NCBI RefSeq assembly: GCF_002158865.1
Contig: NZ_CP021455.1
Span: 1,984,001-2,048,000 of the forward strand
Length of the DNA: 64,000 nt
DNA from: Comamonas serinivorans
GTDB lineage: Bacteria > Pseudomonadota > Gammaproteobacteria > Burkholderiales > Burkholderiaceae_C
Direction of reading: 5' to 3'
Part shown: piece by piece, positions 39,185 through 46,653 of the stretch
How the letters are laid out: each line of letters begins with the position of its first letter
Position numbering within the stretch: the first letter of the stretch is position 1
The notes under the pieces: model-generated
Seen by the model: only the letters and a program-made list of their open reading frames with translations
What the model was told of the DNA's origin: nothing
Databases searched by the model: none
Made by a program: the position numbers and the translations under genes

Positions 39185-40560
39185 ACGCCGCTGACGATTT
39201 CCTGCTGGGTCAGCAGCCTGCTTCGATCGCCGCCCGTGAGGCCGAATTCGGTGTTGTTGGCGCGCTGCTGAACAGCAATGGCCTGTTTGACCTGGTTGAT
39301 AGGCTTCGCCCTGAGCACTTCGCGGATGAGAAGCTCCGCGCCGTCTTTGCCGAGCTGAATAGCCAACTGGCAAAAGGTCTGGCCTGTGATGTGGTGACGA
39401 TCTTCGAGGCGGGCGCCGGCAAATTTGATTTGGTATACCTGACCGAGTTGAGCCAGCAGTTCACGCCGAGCGCAGGGACGCTGCTCCGCTATGTCGAGCT
39501 GATCGTGGATGCGTACCAAGCTCGTCGTCTTTCTGACGCCAGCGGCCAGATTTACGACCTGGCGCATGACACCAGCCGGCCCATCAGTGATCGGATCGTT
39601 GAAGCGCAGGAGCATCTGGCGCGGCTTGAGGTTGATGCTGGCGAGGATGACGAGTGGAGCGAAATCCACGAGGGCCTGGTGGCGCACTCAGCTTTGCTCG
39701 AGCAGCGCCAGGACGGCAAAGTGCAGGGATGGGGAACGGGCCTGAGCGATCTGGACCGACTGCTGAATGGTGGCCTTCGTCCGGGCGCGTTGGTGATCGT
39801 GGCAGGTCGTCCTTCCATGGGCAAAACAGCGTTGGCCCTGTCGATGGCCATGCACCTGTCCATCGAGCACCCAACGTCCATGTTCTCGTTGGAGATGCCG
39901 CTCACGGAATTGCGTGATCGCCAAACTGCCATCTTGGGCCGCATGGCTCTGGATGAAGTGATCCAGCCAAAGCGTGACACGTCATTCGACAAGGTGCTTG
40001 AGGCTGTCGAGGCAGCACGGCTGCGAAAGTTCTGTGCAACAGACAAGCCAGGGCTGACCATCCAGCAAATCCGATCGCGTGCCAGGAAGCACAAGCGTAG
40101 CCGAGGCCTGGACATTTTGGTGGTGGACTACATCGGCCTGATGGGTTCGACAAATAGCAAGGAAACCCGCAACCAGCAGCTAGGTGAGATTTCCCGCGGC
40201 TTGAAAGCGATGGCCAAGGAGCTGGACTGCGTGGTGCTGTGCCTGGCGCAACTGAACCGCGCAGTGGAGCAACGTGGCGCTGGGTCGCGCCCGTTGATGT
40301 CCGACCTTCGTGACTCGGGCGAGATTGAGCAGGACGCGGACGTAATCCTTTTCGTGCACCGCGAGGAGCGCGCAAATCCCAAGGCTGGCCCGCAGTGGAA
40401 GGGCCATGCAGAGCTGATCGTGGCCAAGAACCGCCAAGGCCGATGCGGGACCGTGCATGCGGCCTACATCGGTGACCAGACCCGCTTTGACGGCTGGTAC
40501 GGCGAACCGCCCAGCAATGGCGCGGCAGCACCCATCAAGAAACGAGGAGGCTTTGAATGA
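39181..40560 (+). CDS. dnaB: Replicative DNA helicase, DnaB-like
   Basis: 459 residues from ATG 39181. The N-terminal domain has REAEFGVVGALLNSNGLFDL and LRPEHFADEKLRAVFAELNS. The RecA-type motor has Walker A in IVAGRPSMGKTALALSMAMH, Walker B in LDILVVDYIGLMG, motif H3/H4 with LNRAVEQRG and DLRDSGEIEQDADVILFVHR. It unwinds DNA at the phage origin. Confidence 0.95.
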   Translation: MNAADDFLLGQQPASIAAREAEFGVVGALLNSNGLFDLVDRLRPEHFADEKLRAVFAELNSQLAKGLACDVVTIFEAGAGKFDLVYLTELSQQFTPSAGTLLRYVELIVDAYQARRLSDASGQIYDLAHDTSRPISDRIVEAQEHLARLEVDAGEDDEWSEIHEGLVAHSALLEQRQDGKVQGWGTGLSDLDRLLNGGLRPGALVIVAGRPSMGKTALALSMAMHLSIEHPTSMFSLEMPLTELRDRQTAILGRMALDEVIQPKRDTSFDKVLEAVEAARLRKFCATDKPGLTIQQIRSRARKHKRSRGLDILVVDYIGLMGSTNSKETRNQQLGEISRGLKAMAKELDCVVLCLAQLNRAVEQRGAGSRPLMSDLRDSGEIEQDADVILFVHREERANPKAGPQWKGHAELIVAKNRQGRCGTVHAAYIGDQTRFDGWYGEPPSNGAAAPIKKRGGFE

Positions 40561-40772
40561 ACCTGTCTGATGCAGCACCCGAATTCCTCGCCAATCTCGG
40601 CGCGCTCAGCGACTTCGCCAACCCCATCCGCATGCCCTCTGGCCGACGTGCCCGGCCCGAGCGGTTCATGAAGGATCGGACGGTGTTGATGCGCTACGAG
40701 GACGGCGAACGTGAGCTGGTGACAGTCACCGACAGGTTCCTTCAGCACATCGTCTTGATGGAGGCCCTGTGA
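40557..40772 (+). CDS. Small hypothetical protein
   Basis: 71 residues: MNLSDAAPEFLANLGALSDF, RFMKDRTVLMRYEDGERELV. Overlaps both neighbours by 4 bases. Unknown. Confidence 0.6.
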   Translation: MNLSDAAPEFLANLGALSDFANPIRMPSGRRARPERFMKDRTVLMRYEDGERELVTVTDRFLQHIVLMEAL

Positions 40773-40933
40773 AGCGCTGCAAGGCCTGCGGCCATGACAA
40801 GGCCGAGAGCGAGTTCTACACGCCACATCGCTTCCGATGCATCGAATGCACGCTGGGAGGAAGGCGGGTGGTGCGGCAGCAGGCGGATCTGCAACTACCT
40901 AACCGAGTTTTGAGATTGAGGGACGCGAGATGA
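40769..40933 (+). CDS. Small zinc-finger protein (GTG start)
   Basis: 54 residues from GTG 40769 overlapping the previous stop: VKRCKACGHDKAESEFYTPH, FRCIECTLGGRRVVRQQADL. CxxC...CxxC plus His gives a zinc-ribbon, the CxxC-x8-F-Y pattern of small phage HNH-like or zinc-finger proteins. The stop overlaps the next ATG. Confidence 0.65.
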   Translation: MKRCKACGHDKAESEFYTPHRFRCIECTLGGRRVVRQQADLQLPNRVLRLRDAR

Positions 40934-41679
40934 AGGCACAAGAAATGAATGTTCCGGGTTACGAGAAGCTGGCCGAAGTTCTGCAGGCCGCATACGAGCA
41001 GGCAGCGGGTGGCAAGGGCCATGAGCGTCACGCCAACGGACTGCCTTTCCATGAGCAGCCGATGCAGACGATCAACCGTGAGCAGGGGAGCATTGACGGC
41101 TTCTTGTTCCAGGCGCGAAAGAAGGCGATCGAGGCTCGGGGGCTGCCGGCACCACGGGCACAAGCCGAGCTGCTGGGGGCGATCAACTACCTGGCTGGCG
41201 CAGTGATTGCGCTGGATACCTGGGGGGCTGGAACGTTGCCGGTCAAAGGAGAGCTGGCTGACAGTGCGCAGCCGATCGAACCGATTCGTGCACCCACCGT
41301 GCCCGAGCTGGCCGACGCGCTCATGGAGGAGCATCCACATTCAGCCATTGCAGCAGTGGCTGCCACGACACTGGTTGTCCAAGCCTACGAACTCGAAAGT
41401 ATCGGCGCAGGTGGTGTCCAGCCGTTGCGCTCCAAGCCCGATCTGGTGAGCCTGCCGGTGGTTGATCCGGAGTCCAAGCCTTGGTATCCAGATGACAGAA
41501 ATTGGATCGAGGTTCCAGAGGGGTGCGTGGCGTGCCCTGTAGATCATCCGGGCGTCATGGTGGATGTCTTGCTGAGAGAAGAGCGAGAGGAGCGCGATTG
41601 GTATTCGATGCGAGAAGCCGCAGAGAGTTGGTGGTGGGAGGATGTCGTCGCCTACACCACGGAGGTGCCGAATGCTTGA
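40930..41679 (+). CDS. Hypothetical protein
   Basis: 249 residues. The N-terminal part MKAQEMNVPGYEKLAEVLQA, KGHERHANGLPFHEQPMQTI resembles a phage early domain often annotated as unknown (dATP/dGTP pyrophosphohydrolase-associated region); the C-terminal part contains PWYPDDRNWIEVPEGCVACP and is very Trp/Glu-rich at the end. No reliable function. Confidence 0.6.
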   Translation: MKAQEMNVPGYEKLAEVLQAAYEQAAGGKGHERHANGLPFHEQPMQTINREQGSIDGFLFQARKKAIEARGLPAPRAQAELLGAINYLAGAVIALDTWGAGTLPVKGELADSAQPIEPIRAPTVPELADALMEEHPHSAIAAVAATTLVVQAYELESIGAGGVQPLRSKPDLVSLPVVDPESKPWYPDDRNWIEVPEGCVACPVDHPGVMVDVLLREEREERDWYSMREAAESWWWEDVVAYTTEVPNA

Positions 41680-41905
41680 CTTCATCGGCGATCTGTTTGG
41701 GGCCGGCGAGCGTGAGGCACCTAGGCGTCCATCACGGCGCGCACAAGAAGAGGCGGTTGAGATGGCTCTCAGGGCTGGACTTGCGCCATGGCTTGCGGAA
41801 TTCAAGGCGATGAAAGCCGAGAACGAAGCACTAAAGGCAGAGAACGCCCGGCTCTGGAACATGCTTGGGTTGAGGGAGGAAAAATGCCAGCAGACCAAAG
41901 CCTGA
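41672..41905 (+). CDS. Small coiled-coil protein
   Basis: 77 residues: MLDFIGDLFGAGEREAPRRP, then a clear heptad coil EFKAMKAENEALKAENARLW. Overlaps its neighbours on both sides. Unknown. Confidence 0.6.
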   Translation: MLDFIGDLFGAGEREAPRRPSRRAQEEAVEMALRAGLAPWLAEFKAMKAENEALKAENARLWNMLGLREEKCQQTKA

Positions 41906-42177
41906 GTGACGCGCCCTCCGCGCATCACTCCAACGCCGCTGACCCTTACCCTTGCCACGCCCGTGCCATCCCTCCTAGTGCGGCTTGGGCGATCTCGTAC
42001 GGCTACTGCCGCACCAGCCTGGACGCGCTGCATGGTGCGACCGACCCACGTTGTCCCAAGGACTGCCAGCACAAGGCGCCTAGATCCGTGGTCAAGCAGT
42101 TCGACCTGATCTTTCATGAGCGCGGTGCGATGGCTGCAGCTGAGGCGGCGAGGAGGGCGAAGCATGGAAACGATTGA
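41884..42177 (+). CDS. Hypothetical Cys/His-containing protein
   Basis: 97 residues from ATG 41884 with GAGG before it: MPADQSLSDAPSAHHSNAAD, YGYCRTSLDALHGATDPRCP, KDCQHKAPRSVVKQFDLIFH. Cys/His spacing could bind zinc. Confidence 0.55.
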   Translation: MPADQSLSDAPSAHHSNAADPYPCHARAIPPSAAWAISYGYCRTSLDALHGATDPRCPKDCQHKAPRSVVKQFDLIFHERGAMAAAEAARRAKHGND

Positions 42178-42601
42178 TGCTCGTCTGGTCAATCCAGCCC
42201 AGGCACACCAGGTCATTCAGGAAGCATGGCAACTGACCAAGGCGATGCTGATCGCGGGTCATCGCATGAAGCTCGTCCTCAAGGCCGAGACACGCAGCGA
42301 CGCGCAGAACCGACTGCTACACGCGATGCTCAGCGAGATCTCCAAGCAGGTCGAGTGGGCGGGGGCCAAGCGAGACACAGACACATGGAAGCGTCTCCTC
42401 ACCGCAGCCTGGTTGCGTACCAGGGGTGAGCAAGTCGAACTGCTGCCGGCGATTGACGGCCACGGCATTGACGTTGTTTTCAGGCGCACAAGCCAACTCA
42501 CGCGGGCAGAGTGCGCAGAGCTATCCGAGTTCGTCATGGCCTGGGCGGCTGACCATGGAGTGGTGCCCCAGGCGGGCAAGCAATGGGAGGACTATCAGTG
42601 A
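42164..42601 (+). CDS. ninB: Recombination protein NinB (Orf family)
   Basis: 145 residues from ATG 42164: QVIQEAWQLTKAMLIAGHRM, KLVLKAETRSDAQNRLLHAM, SEISKQVEWAGAKRDTDTWK, RLLTAAWLRTRGEQVELLPA. Length and motifs fit NinB, a RecFOR-like mediator that binds single-stranded DNA in the lambda Red pathway. In lambda it lies, as here, between replication genes and the late regulator. Confidence 0.87.
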   Translation: METIDARLVNPAQAHQVIQEAWQLTKAMLIAGHRMKLVLKAETRSDAQNRLLHAMLSEISKQVEWAGAKRDTDTWKRLLTAAWLRTRGEQVELLPAIDGHGIDVVFRRTSQLTRAECAELSEFVMAWAADHGVVPQAGKQWEDYQ

Positions 42602-42816
42602 AGATCATCATCAAAGGACACGTCCCCTCAACAGTACTGCGGTTTCGCTGCACGCACTGCGGAACGGTGTTCGAGTGTGACAAAACGCAAGCCACCTACG
42701 TGCCAGATCAGCGTGATGGCGATTACTGGCGCGTCATGTGTCCGCTGGAAGGGTGTGGTCGTGTTGCTTCGTTCCAATCCGATGACAAGTATCGGTTGCG
42801 GTGGGGTGCGATATGA
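42598..42816 (+). CDS. Small zinc-ribbon protein (GTG start)
   Basis: 72 residues from GTG 42598 overlapping the ninB stop: KIIIKGHVPSTVLRFRCTHC, GTVFECDKTQATYVPDQRDG, WRVMCPLEGCGRVASFQSDD. Two CxxC/CxxxxC pairs give a zinc-ribbon; often found beside nin-type genes. Confidence 0.65.
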   Translation: MKIIIKGHVPSTVLRFRCTHCGTVFECDKTQATYVPDQRDGDYWRVMCPLEGCGRVASFQSDDKYRLRWGAI

Positions 42817-43343
42817 GAAAAATCCTGTTCCTAGACGTTGATGGCGTGCTGAACAGCGTCAAGTCATGCGCAGCGCTCGGCGGCTATCCGCACGAACTCA
42901 CCTCGCGTGAAGGCTTCGACTGGATTGCCATCAAGCTGCTCCAGCGGCTTTGCGATTCGTCCGGCGTTCAGATCGTCATGTCGAGCGCTTGGCGTGCCTG
43001 GAACAAGCCTGAGGACTTCGCCAAGGCATTCGATCTGCCTGTGATCGACTCGACACCTCGTCTGCACACCAAGCGAGGTGAAGAAATCCAGGCTTGGCTT
43101 GATGCCAACGACGACATTGAGGCCTACGTCATCTTGGACGACGACTCCGACATGCTCGACAGCCAGCAAGAGCGGTTCATCAAGACCAACGCCAAAGAGG
43201 GGCTGACCTGGACCGACTTCTCCAAGGTATGTGCTCTGTTCGGCGAGTCGCCATTCAGCGGGGCGGCGCGGGACCGGGAGTGGAAGGCGCGTGAGGATGC
43301 CCGCAAGCCAATTGCTATTTTGATCGGGGAGGGCGCTCAATGA
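42813..43343 (+). CDS. HAD-superfamily protein (phosphatase/nucleic-acid repair type)
   Basis: 176 residues from ATG 42813: MRKILFLDVDGVLNSVKSCA (motif I D-x-D-G), QIVMSSAWRAWNKPEDFAKA (motif II Ser), then IEAYVILDDDSDMLDSQQER (motif IV D-D). This resembles the HAD domain found alone in phages and in bacterial RNA/DNA-end repair proteins. It probably removes a phosphate, possibly from nucleic-acid ends. Confidence 0.8.
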   Translation: MRKILFLDVDGVLNSVKSCAALGGYPHELTSREGFDWIAIKLLQRLCDSSGVQIVMSSAWRAWNKPEDFAKAFDLPVIDSTPRLHTKRGEEIQAWLDANDDIEAYVILDDDSDMLDSQQERFIKTNAKEGLTWTDFSKVCALFGESPFSGAARDREWKAREDARKPIAILIGEGAQ

Positions 43344-43462
43344 CTTTCATTTTGTGTCTACTTACATGGCCGATCGCGATGGGAAGCGACCGCAACAAAT
43401 CGGGGTCACTGGCGCTGGTTGCGTTTTTCGCAATGCTTTCTTCGTGTGGATCGCAGCCTTGA
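43340..43462 (+). CDS. Very small lipoprotein-like protein
   Basis: 40 residues: MTFILCLLTWPIAMGSDRNK, SGSLALVAFFAMLSSCGSQP. The ATG overlaps the HAD stop and its stop overlaps the ninG TTG. Two hydrophobic segments, the second with lipobox LSSC followed by only four residues. Confidence 0.5.
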   Translation: MTFILCLLTWPIAMGSDRNKSGSLALVAFFAMLSSCGSQP

Positions 43463-44004
43463 ACCCATTCAATCCCAAGCCCAGATCCTGCAAAGCCTGC
43501 TCAAAGCCGTTCGTGCCCACAAAGCCCATGCAGGCTGTCTGCTCGCCCCGATGTGCCGTGAAGAAGGTGCGCCAGGACAAAGCGGAGGAGCGGGCGAAGG
43601 TCAAGACGCGCAAGGAGAAGGCGCTCACGCTGTCCCAGCGCCGCGCTCGAGCTCAAGTCCAAGTGAATGCATACGTAAGGTTGCGTGATGCCGACCTGCC
43701 GTGCATCTCATGCGGTCGATTTCATGAGGGCCAATGGCATGCCGGCCACTACAGGAGCCGCGGCTCCGCTCTACATCTGTCCTTAGACCCTCGCAATATC
43801 CACCGGCAGTGCGCTCCCTGCAATACCCACCTACACGGGAACGCAATCGGGTTCCGTGCCGGCCTGATCGCTCGATATGGTCAGCCCTTCGTGGAGGAGC
43901 TCGAGGCAGACAACACGCTGAGGCAGTACACCGCTGAGCAAATTGATGCCATCAAGGATGAGTACCGAGTGAAGACCAAGCAGTTGATGAAGGAGCGCGA
44001 GTGA
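43459..44004 (+). CDS. ninG: NinG/Rap-type recombination nuclease
   Basis: 181 residues from TTG 43459 (overlaps the previous stop as TTGA): LNPFNPKPRSCKACSKPFVP, VCSPRCAVKKVRQDKAEERA, CISCGRFHEGQWHAGHYRSR, HLSLDPRNIHRQCAPCNTHL. The two zinc-binding Cys groups and the H-A-G-H...C-x-x-C-N-x-x-L box match NinG, the Holliday-junction/D-loop endonuclease of lambda's nin region. An upstream frame opening exists but lacks a supported start. Confidence 0.88.
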   Translation: MNPFNPKPRSCKACSKPFVPTKPMQAVCSPRCAVKKVRQDKAEERAKVKTRKEKALTLSQRRARAQVQVNAYVRLRDADLPCISCGRFHEGQWHAGHYRSRGSALHLSLDPRNIHRQCAPCNTHLHGNAIGFRAGLIARYGQPFVEELEADNTLRQYTAEQIDAIKDEYRVKTKQLMKERE

Positions 44005-44390
44005 ACACGACGAAGGAAAAGCGGGCAGCAGTGGACTTCGGCAAGGTCCATGAATCGCATCGGGCCATCGACAAGCGCCTCACAAATTGGGCGAAGTGGT
44101 GCGGCCGGGATGTGGCCACGATTGGCACGTCACCCATGTTCCGGCTCATGCCCAGGGTCGGGCGGGCTGAGGCTGGCGTGCCTGTGGCGATTGATGCCGA
44201 CCAGGTAGATGCAACCCGGATTGCGGCAGGCGTCGCGAAGTTGCCCGAGCGCCACCGCCATGTGCTGAGCTGGTGCTACATCAAGCCCTCGTCTCCGGTC
44301 CGGATGGCGAAGGCATTGGGGCTTTCGACAGATGGCCTATGGACCCTGCTCACGGCGGCGCGGCAACTGCTGCTGAATCAGGGAGTGTGA
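44001..44390 (+). CDS. Late-gene regulator candidate (Q/ArpU-like)
   Basis: 129 residues from GTG 44001: VHESHRAIDKRLTNWAKWCG, TRIAAGVAKLPERHRHVLSW, CYIKPSSPVRMAKALGLSTD, GLWTLLTAARQLLLNQGV. The end resembles sigma region 4: L-P-x-R-H-R...W-x-Y...A-K-A-L-G-L-S...L. Small proteins of this type occupy the Q position in phages of beta- and gamma-proteobacteria, just before the late promoter. Confidence 0.7.
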   Translation: MNTTKEKRAAVDFGKVHESHRAIDKRLTNWAKWCGRDVATIGTSPMFRLMPRVGRAEAGVPVAIDADQVDATRIAAGVAKLPERHRHVLSWCYIKPSSPVRMAKALGLSTDGLWTLLTAARQLLLNQGV

Positions 44391-44408
44391 GGGTTGAAAT
44401 AAACAAAA

Positions 44409-44480
44409 ATGTTGCGTCATGACTCAAACGAGCTTGCAAAGGGGACCGAGAAGGCAGTGAAAAGCCAACTAGGTCTGTAA
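44409..44480 (+). pseudogene. hicA remnant (C-terminal end only)
   Basis: A 23-codon frame, MLRHDSNELAKGTEKAVKSQ then LGL, matches the end of HicA toxins (P-R-H...E-L...G-x-x-x-A-I-x-K-Q-L-G-L). The double-stranded-RNA-binding-like body with the catalytic His is missing. It lies 47 bp upstream of hicB. Confidence 0.6.
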
Positions 44481-44527
44481 CCACTTAAAGGCCCTTCGGG
44501 GCCGCTTCACATGCTCACGGTAAAGAC

Positions 44528-44959
44528 ATGAAATTTTTTGATGAGTACCCGGCTCACTTCAGCCTGGAAGACGGCATTTATGTCGTGACGTTTCGTGATT
44601 GGCCAGCGGCGATCACGCAAGGCGACAGCAAAGAAGAAGCCAGGGAGATGGCAGCTGATGTCCTGGCGCTGGCGATGAATGAGGCCATTTCAAAACGAGA
44701 GATGCCGCCTGAACCTTCCAAGCCGATCAAAGGCGAGGAGATGGTGAGGGTCGCATTTCTCGTCCGGGTGAAGCTGGATCTGATCGCCAAGATGCAAGAG
44801 CAGTTGGTACGGCCTGCTGACCTGGCTAAGTTGATTCATGTAAAGCCGCAAGAGATGACACGCGTTTTGAACCTGACGCATGCCACGAAGGTGGATACAT
44901 TGGACCGAGCCTTTGCAGCGCTTGGATGGAGTTTGCAGCACAGCCTCAAAAAGTGTTGA
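44528..44959 (+). CDS. hicB: HicB-type antitoxin (apparently orphan)
   Basis: 143 residues. The N-terminal RNase-H-like part has YPAHFSLEDGIYVVTFRDWP, AAITQGDSKEEAREMAADVL; the C-terminal helix-turn-helix has QEQLVRPADLAKLIHVKPQE, MTRVLNLTHATKVDTLDRAF. The partner toxin gene is reduced to a fragment. It may now act only as a regulator. Confidence 0.85.
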   Translation: MKFFDEYPAHFSLEDGIYVVTFRDWPAAITQGDSKEEAREMAADVLALAMNEAISKREMPPEPSKPIKGEEMVRVAFLVRVKLDLIAKMQEQLVRPADLAKLIHVKPQEMTRVLNLTHATKVDTLDRAFAALGWSLQHSLKKC

Positions 44960-44986
44960 CACACGCTGCTGATTTGTGGCACACTC
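44957..44986 (+). promoter_or_regulatory. Probable late promoter (pR'-like)
   Basis: TTGACA at 44957-44962 overlaps the hicB stop; 18 bp further is CACACT preceded by TGG (an extended -10). About 125 nt downstream is a strong terminator, before the first late genes, as at lambda pR'/tR'. Confidence 0.55.
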
Positions 44987-44989
44987 GCT

Positions 44990-45111
44990 GCCATCGGTTG
45001 AGCGAATACGCATAGAGACCTAGCCAGCTAGGAGCAGTGCGCTCTGAAGAAACCTCGGTTTCGGTGGCTGGCACTCAATCAACCCAACAGTTTCGGCTCC
45101 AACCCCCATAA
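44990..45111 (+). other. Leader between late promoter and terminator
   Basis: The stretch holds no gene. It contains the palindromes CCTAGCCAGCTAGG and AAACC/GGTTT arms and so would be structured in RNA. It would be the transcript on which a Q-like protein acts. Confidence 0.4.
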
Positions 45112-45143
45112 AGCCCGGATGCTTCACCGCTCCGGGCTTTTTG
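45112..45143 (+). terminator. Intrinsic terminator of the late leader (tR'-like)
   Basis: AGCCCGG, 13-base loop, CCGGGCT then TTTT. It would stop late transcripts unless antiterminated. Confidence 0.82.
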
Positions 45144-45163
45144 CTTTGCTGAGGCCAATAGCC

Positions 45164-45274
45164 ATGTGCAAGAAGTGTCGAAACATCATTCCAGCGGCCA
45201 AGGGCAAGCAGGCTCACAAGCCGGAGCAGAAGCAGCCCATTACGCAGGCGCCTTGGTTCCGTCGCTTCGGATGA
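45164..45274 (+). CDS. Very small basic protein
   Basis: 36 residues: MCKKCRNIIPAAKGKQAHKP, EQKQPITQAPWFRRFG. CxxC at the start, then basic. First gene after the late terminator. Confidence 0.5.
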   Translation: MCKKCRNIIPAAKGKQAHKPEQKQPITQAPWFRRFG

Positions 45275-45360
45275 AGTTACTTGTCTAAGTTTTGCTGCGG
45301 CGCAGGGAATCGCTATGAACTCCCTCCTGTCTCTGGCCCTGTTGCCGCAGCACCCCGATT

Positions 45361-45464
45361 TAGAGGGTGCCCGAGAGGATTAAGGGTGACTCGATGCAAA
45401 AGGATCTGCGTGGCGCCGAGAGCCAATACGTCGGTCTGCCTGGGTTCGAATCCCAGCCCTCTAA
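45361..45464 (+). other. tRNA-like sequence (not a canonical tRNA)
   Basis: Ends pair as a 7-bp acceptor (TAGAGGG/CCCTCTA), a perfect T arm is present (CTGGG TTCGAAT CCCAG) and the 5' part resembles a D arm (GCCCGAGAGGATTAAGGG). The middle, about 60 nt, gives no acceptable anticodon stem, and the 3' end is TCC in place of CCA. Length 104 nt. Could be a decayed tRNA or a tRNA mimic. Confidence 0.55.
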
Positions 45465-45498
45465 TCCGTTCAGGGCTGAAACTGGTGAGGCACCCATC

Positions 45499-45657
45499 AT
45501 GAAAACGCAACGTGGGTACATCGACTTGGACGGGCTGACTTCAGTCCTGGCAGTCTTGGCGGTGCTAGGTGTCTTCGGCCTGTTCTCGCTGTTCTACTGG
45601 GCAATACCGGCCGCGTGGGCGTTGCTCAAGCCCTGGCTACACACGGTGACGGGTTGA
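45499..45657 (+). CDS. Small membrane protein
   Basis: 52 residues: MKTQRGYIDLDGLTSVLAVL, then AVLGVFGLFSLFYWAIPAAW and a short tail. One long or two short membrane segments. Expressed in the late operon; holin-related or unknown. Confidence 0.6.
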   Translation: MKTQRGYIDLDGLTSVLAVLAVLGVFGLFSLFYWAIPAAWALLKPWLHTVTG

Positions 45658-45660
45658 CCC

Positions 45661-45927
45661 ATGGCATCCAAGCAAGACGGCAAGATTCTGTTTGACGGCG
45701 AACCCGCATCCGAGAAGCTAGCCATGAGCATCAGAAAGAAACTGGCCCTGTGGCTATGTCCAGAGTTGGGCGAGCAGTTGAACACTTGCCGAACCGCCTG
45801 GGCCAAGCACTACTTGGATGTGAGCGACTTCCTTGACCTGGGCGTCATGACCGATCAGGAGTGGGCCGAGGTGCGCGAAATGACGGTGATTGCTGATCGC
45901 ATCTACTTCGCAAGAGATGAAGCATGA
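45661..45927 (+). CDS. Hypothetical protein
   Basis: 88 residues: MASKQDGKILFDGEPASEKL, WLCPELGEQLNTCRTAWAKH, DQEWAEVREMTVIADRIYFA. Helical, unknown. Stop overlaps the next start. Confidence 0.6.
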   Translation: MASKQDGKILFDGEPASEKLAMSIRKKLALWLCPELGEQLNTCRTAWAKHYLDVSDFLDLGVMTDQEWAEVREMTVIADRIYFARDEA

Positions 45928-46127
45928 CCCCTCGTGACCAGATCCAAGAGCATGCCCAGATCGCCGCCGCTAAGGTGCGCGAGGCGATGGCCGAGTTTCA
46001 CAGGGCCACTGGCATGCGATCAAGCATCGATGTCCATTGGGTCGAGGTCCGATTGTTCGCATCGAAAGCGCCAAGGTATCTGCTGGAGGATGTCCGGCTG
46101 TGCATCCAAGACGAGGCCATGGGGTAG
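45924..46127 (+). CDS. Hypothetical protein
   Basis: 67 residues: MTPRDQIQEHAQIAAAKVRE, AMAEFHRATGMRSSIDVHWV. Unknown. Followed by the tRNA-like region. Confidence 0.6.
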   Translation: MTPRDQIQEHAQIAAAKVREAMAEFHRATGMRSSIDVHWVEVRLFASKAPRYLLEDVRLCIQDEAMG

Positions 46128-46650
46128 CGATCATCCATCCGGGTAAAGCCCGGAGCCTTCATTGAAACGTCTCTAGGCCGAAAGCCGGTTCAACTCCCCT
46201 CAGTACCAAGCAGGGGCGTTTCGATGATGGTGTGTTTAGTTGGTATGTCCGCATGAACAGTAGCCGGTTCAACTCCGGCCACCATCAGCCCCCGCCCTAA
46301 CACGGACCTGGGGTGTTGCGGGTGAAAACCCCGAAGTCCTGGGATTTCAAATCCTGGGCAGATCAATCACGACAAAGCGACAGCCCAAGTTTGATTGGCA
46401 GCGGGGGGAAGCCCTGACAAGCTGCCGGGTGCAAGCCCCGGCGCCATCACGTATGCACCTTGACTGCTGGGGGTTTCCGGTGGATGCGCAACAGGGTGCA
46501 GCCGTGATGGTGAATGCGAAGGCTGATTCGCTAGCACTGGCGCCCGACTGCAGTTGGGTGATCCAGCAAGGTTTGCGGAAGAGCAATCCCACCCGCATGC
46601 CGGAGGTTCAGCGCCGGCCACCATCAACCCAATGAGGCTCAGGCATGAGC
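46128..46650 (+). ncRNA. Non-coding array of tRNA-like elements
   Basis: No gene is supported in 523 bp, yet tRNA-like modules recur. At 46225-46287 TGATGGTG pairs with CACCATCA (8 bp) around a TTTAGTTGGTA D-arm-like part and a T arm GCCGG TTCAACT CCGGC; length 63 nt. At 46505-46626 the same TGATGGTG/CACCATCA ends enclose 122 nt ending in CCGGAGGTTCAGCGCCGG. At 46391-46449 a TTGATTGGC/GCGCCATCA pair encloses GCCGGGTGCAAGCCCCGGC. Further T-arm-like pieces are at 46183-46200 and 46338-46358. No module has a standard anticodon arm. These may be decayed tRNAs or structured RNAs that use tRNA-processing enzymes. Confidence 0.55.
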
Positions 46651-46653
46651 TAC

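Noticed and set aside
43354..43458. Longer NinG start at 43354
   Set aside because: The extra N-terminus lies within the small lipoprotein frame and lacks a ribosome site; TTG 43459 gives a family-like start and start-stop coupling.
45361..45464. Calling this a functional tRNA
   Set aside because: Acceptor and T arm are good, but no anticodon stem forms, the length is 104 nt and CCA is absent. Kept only as tRNA-like.
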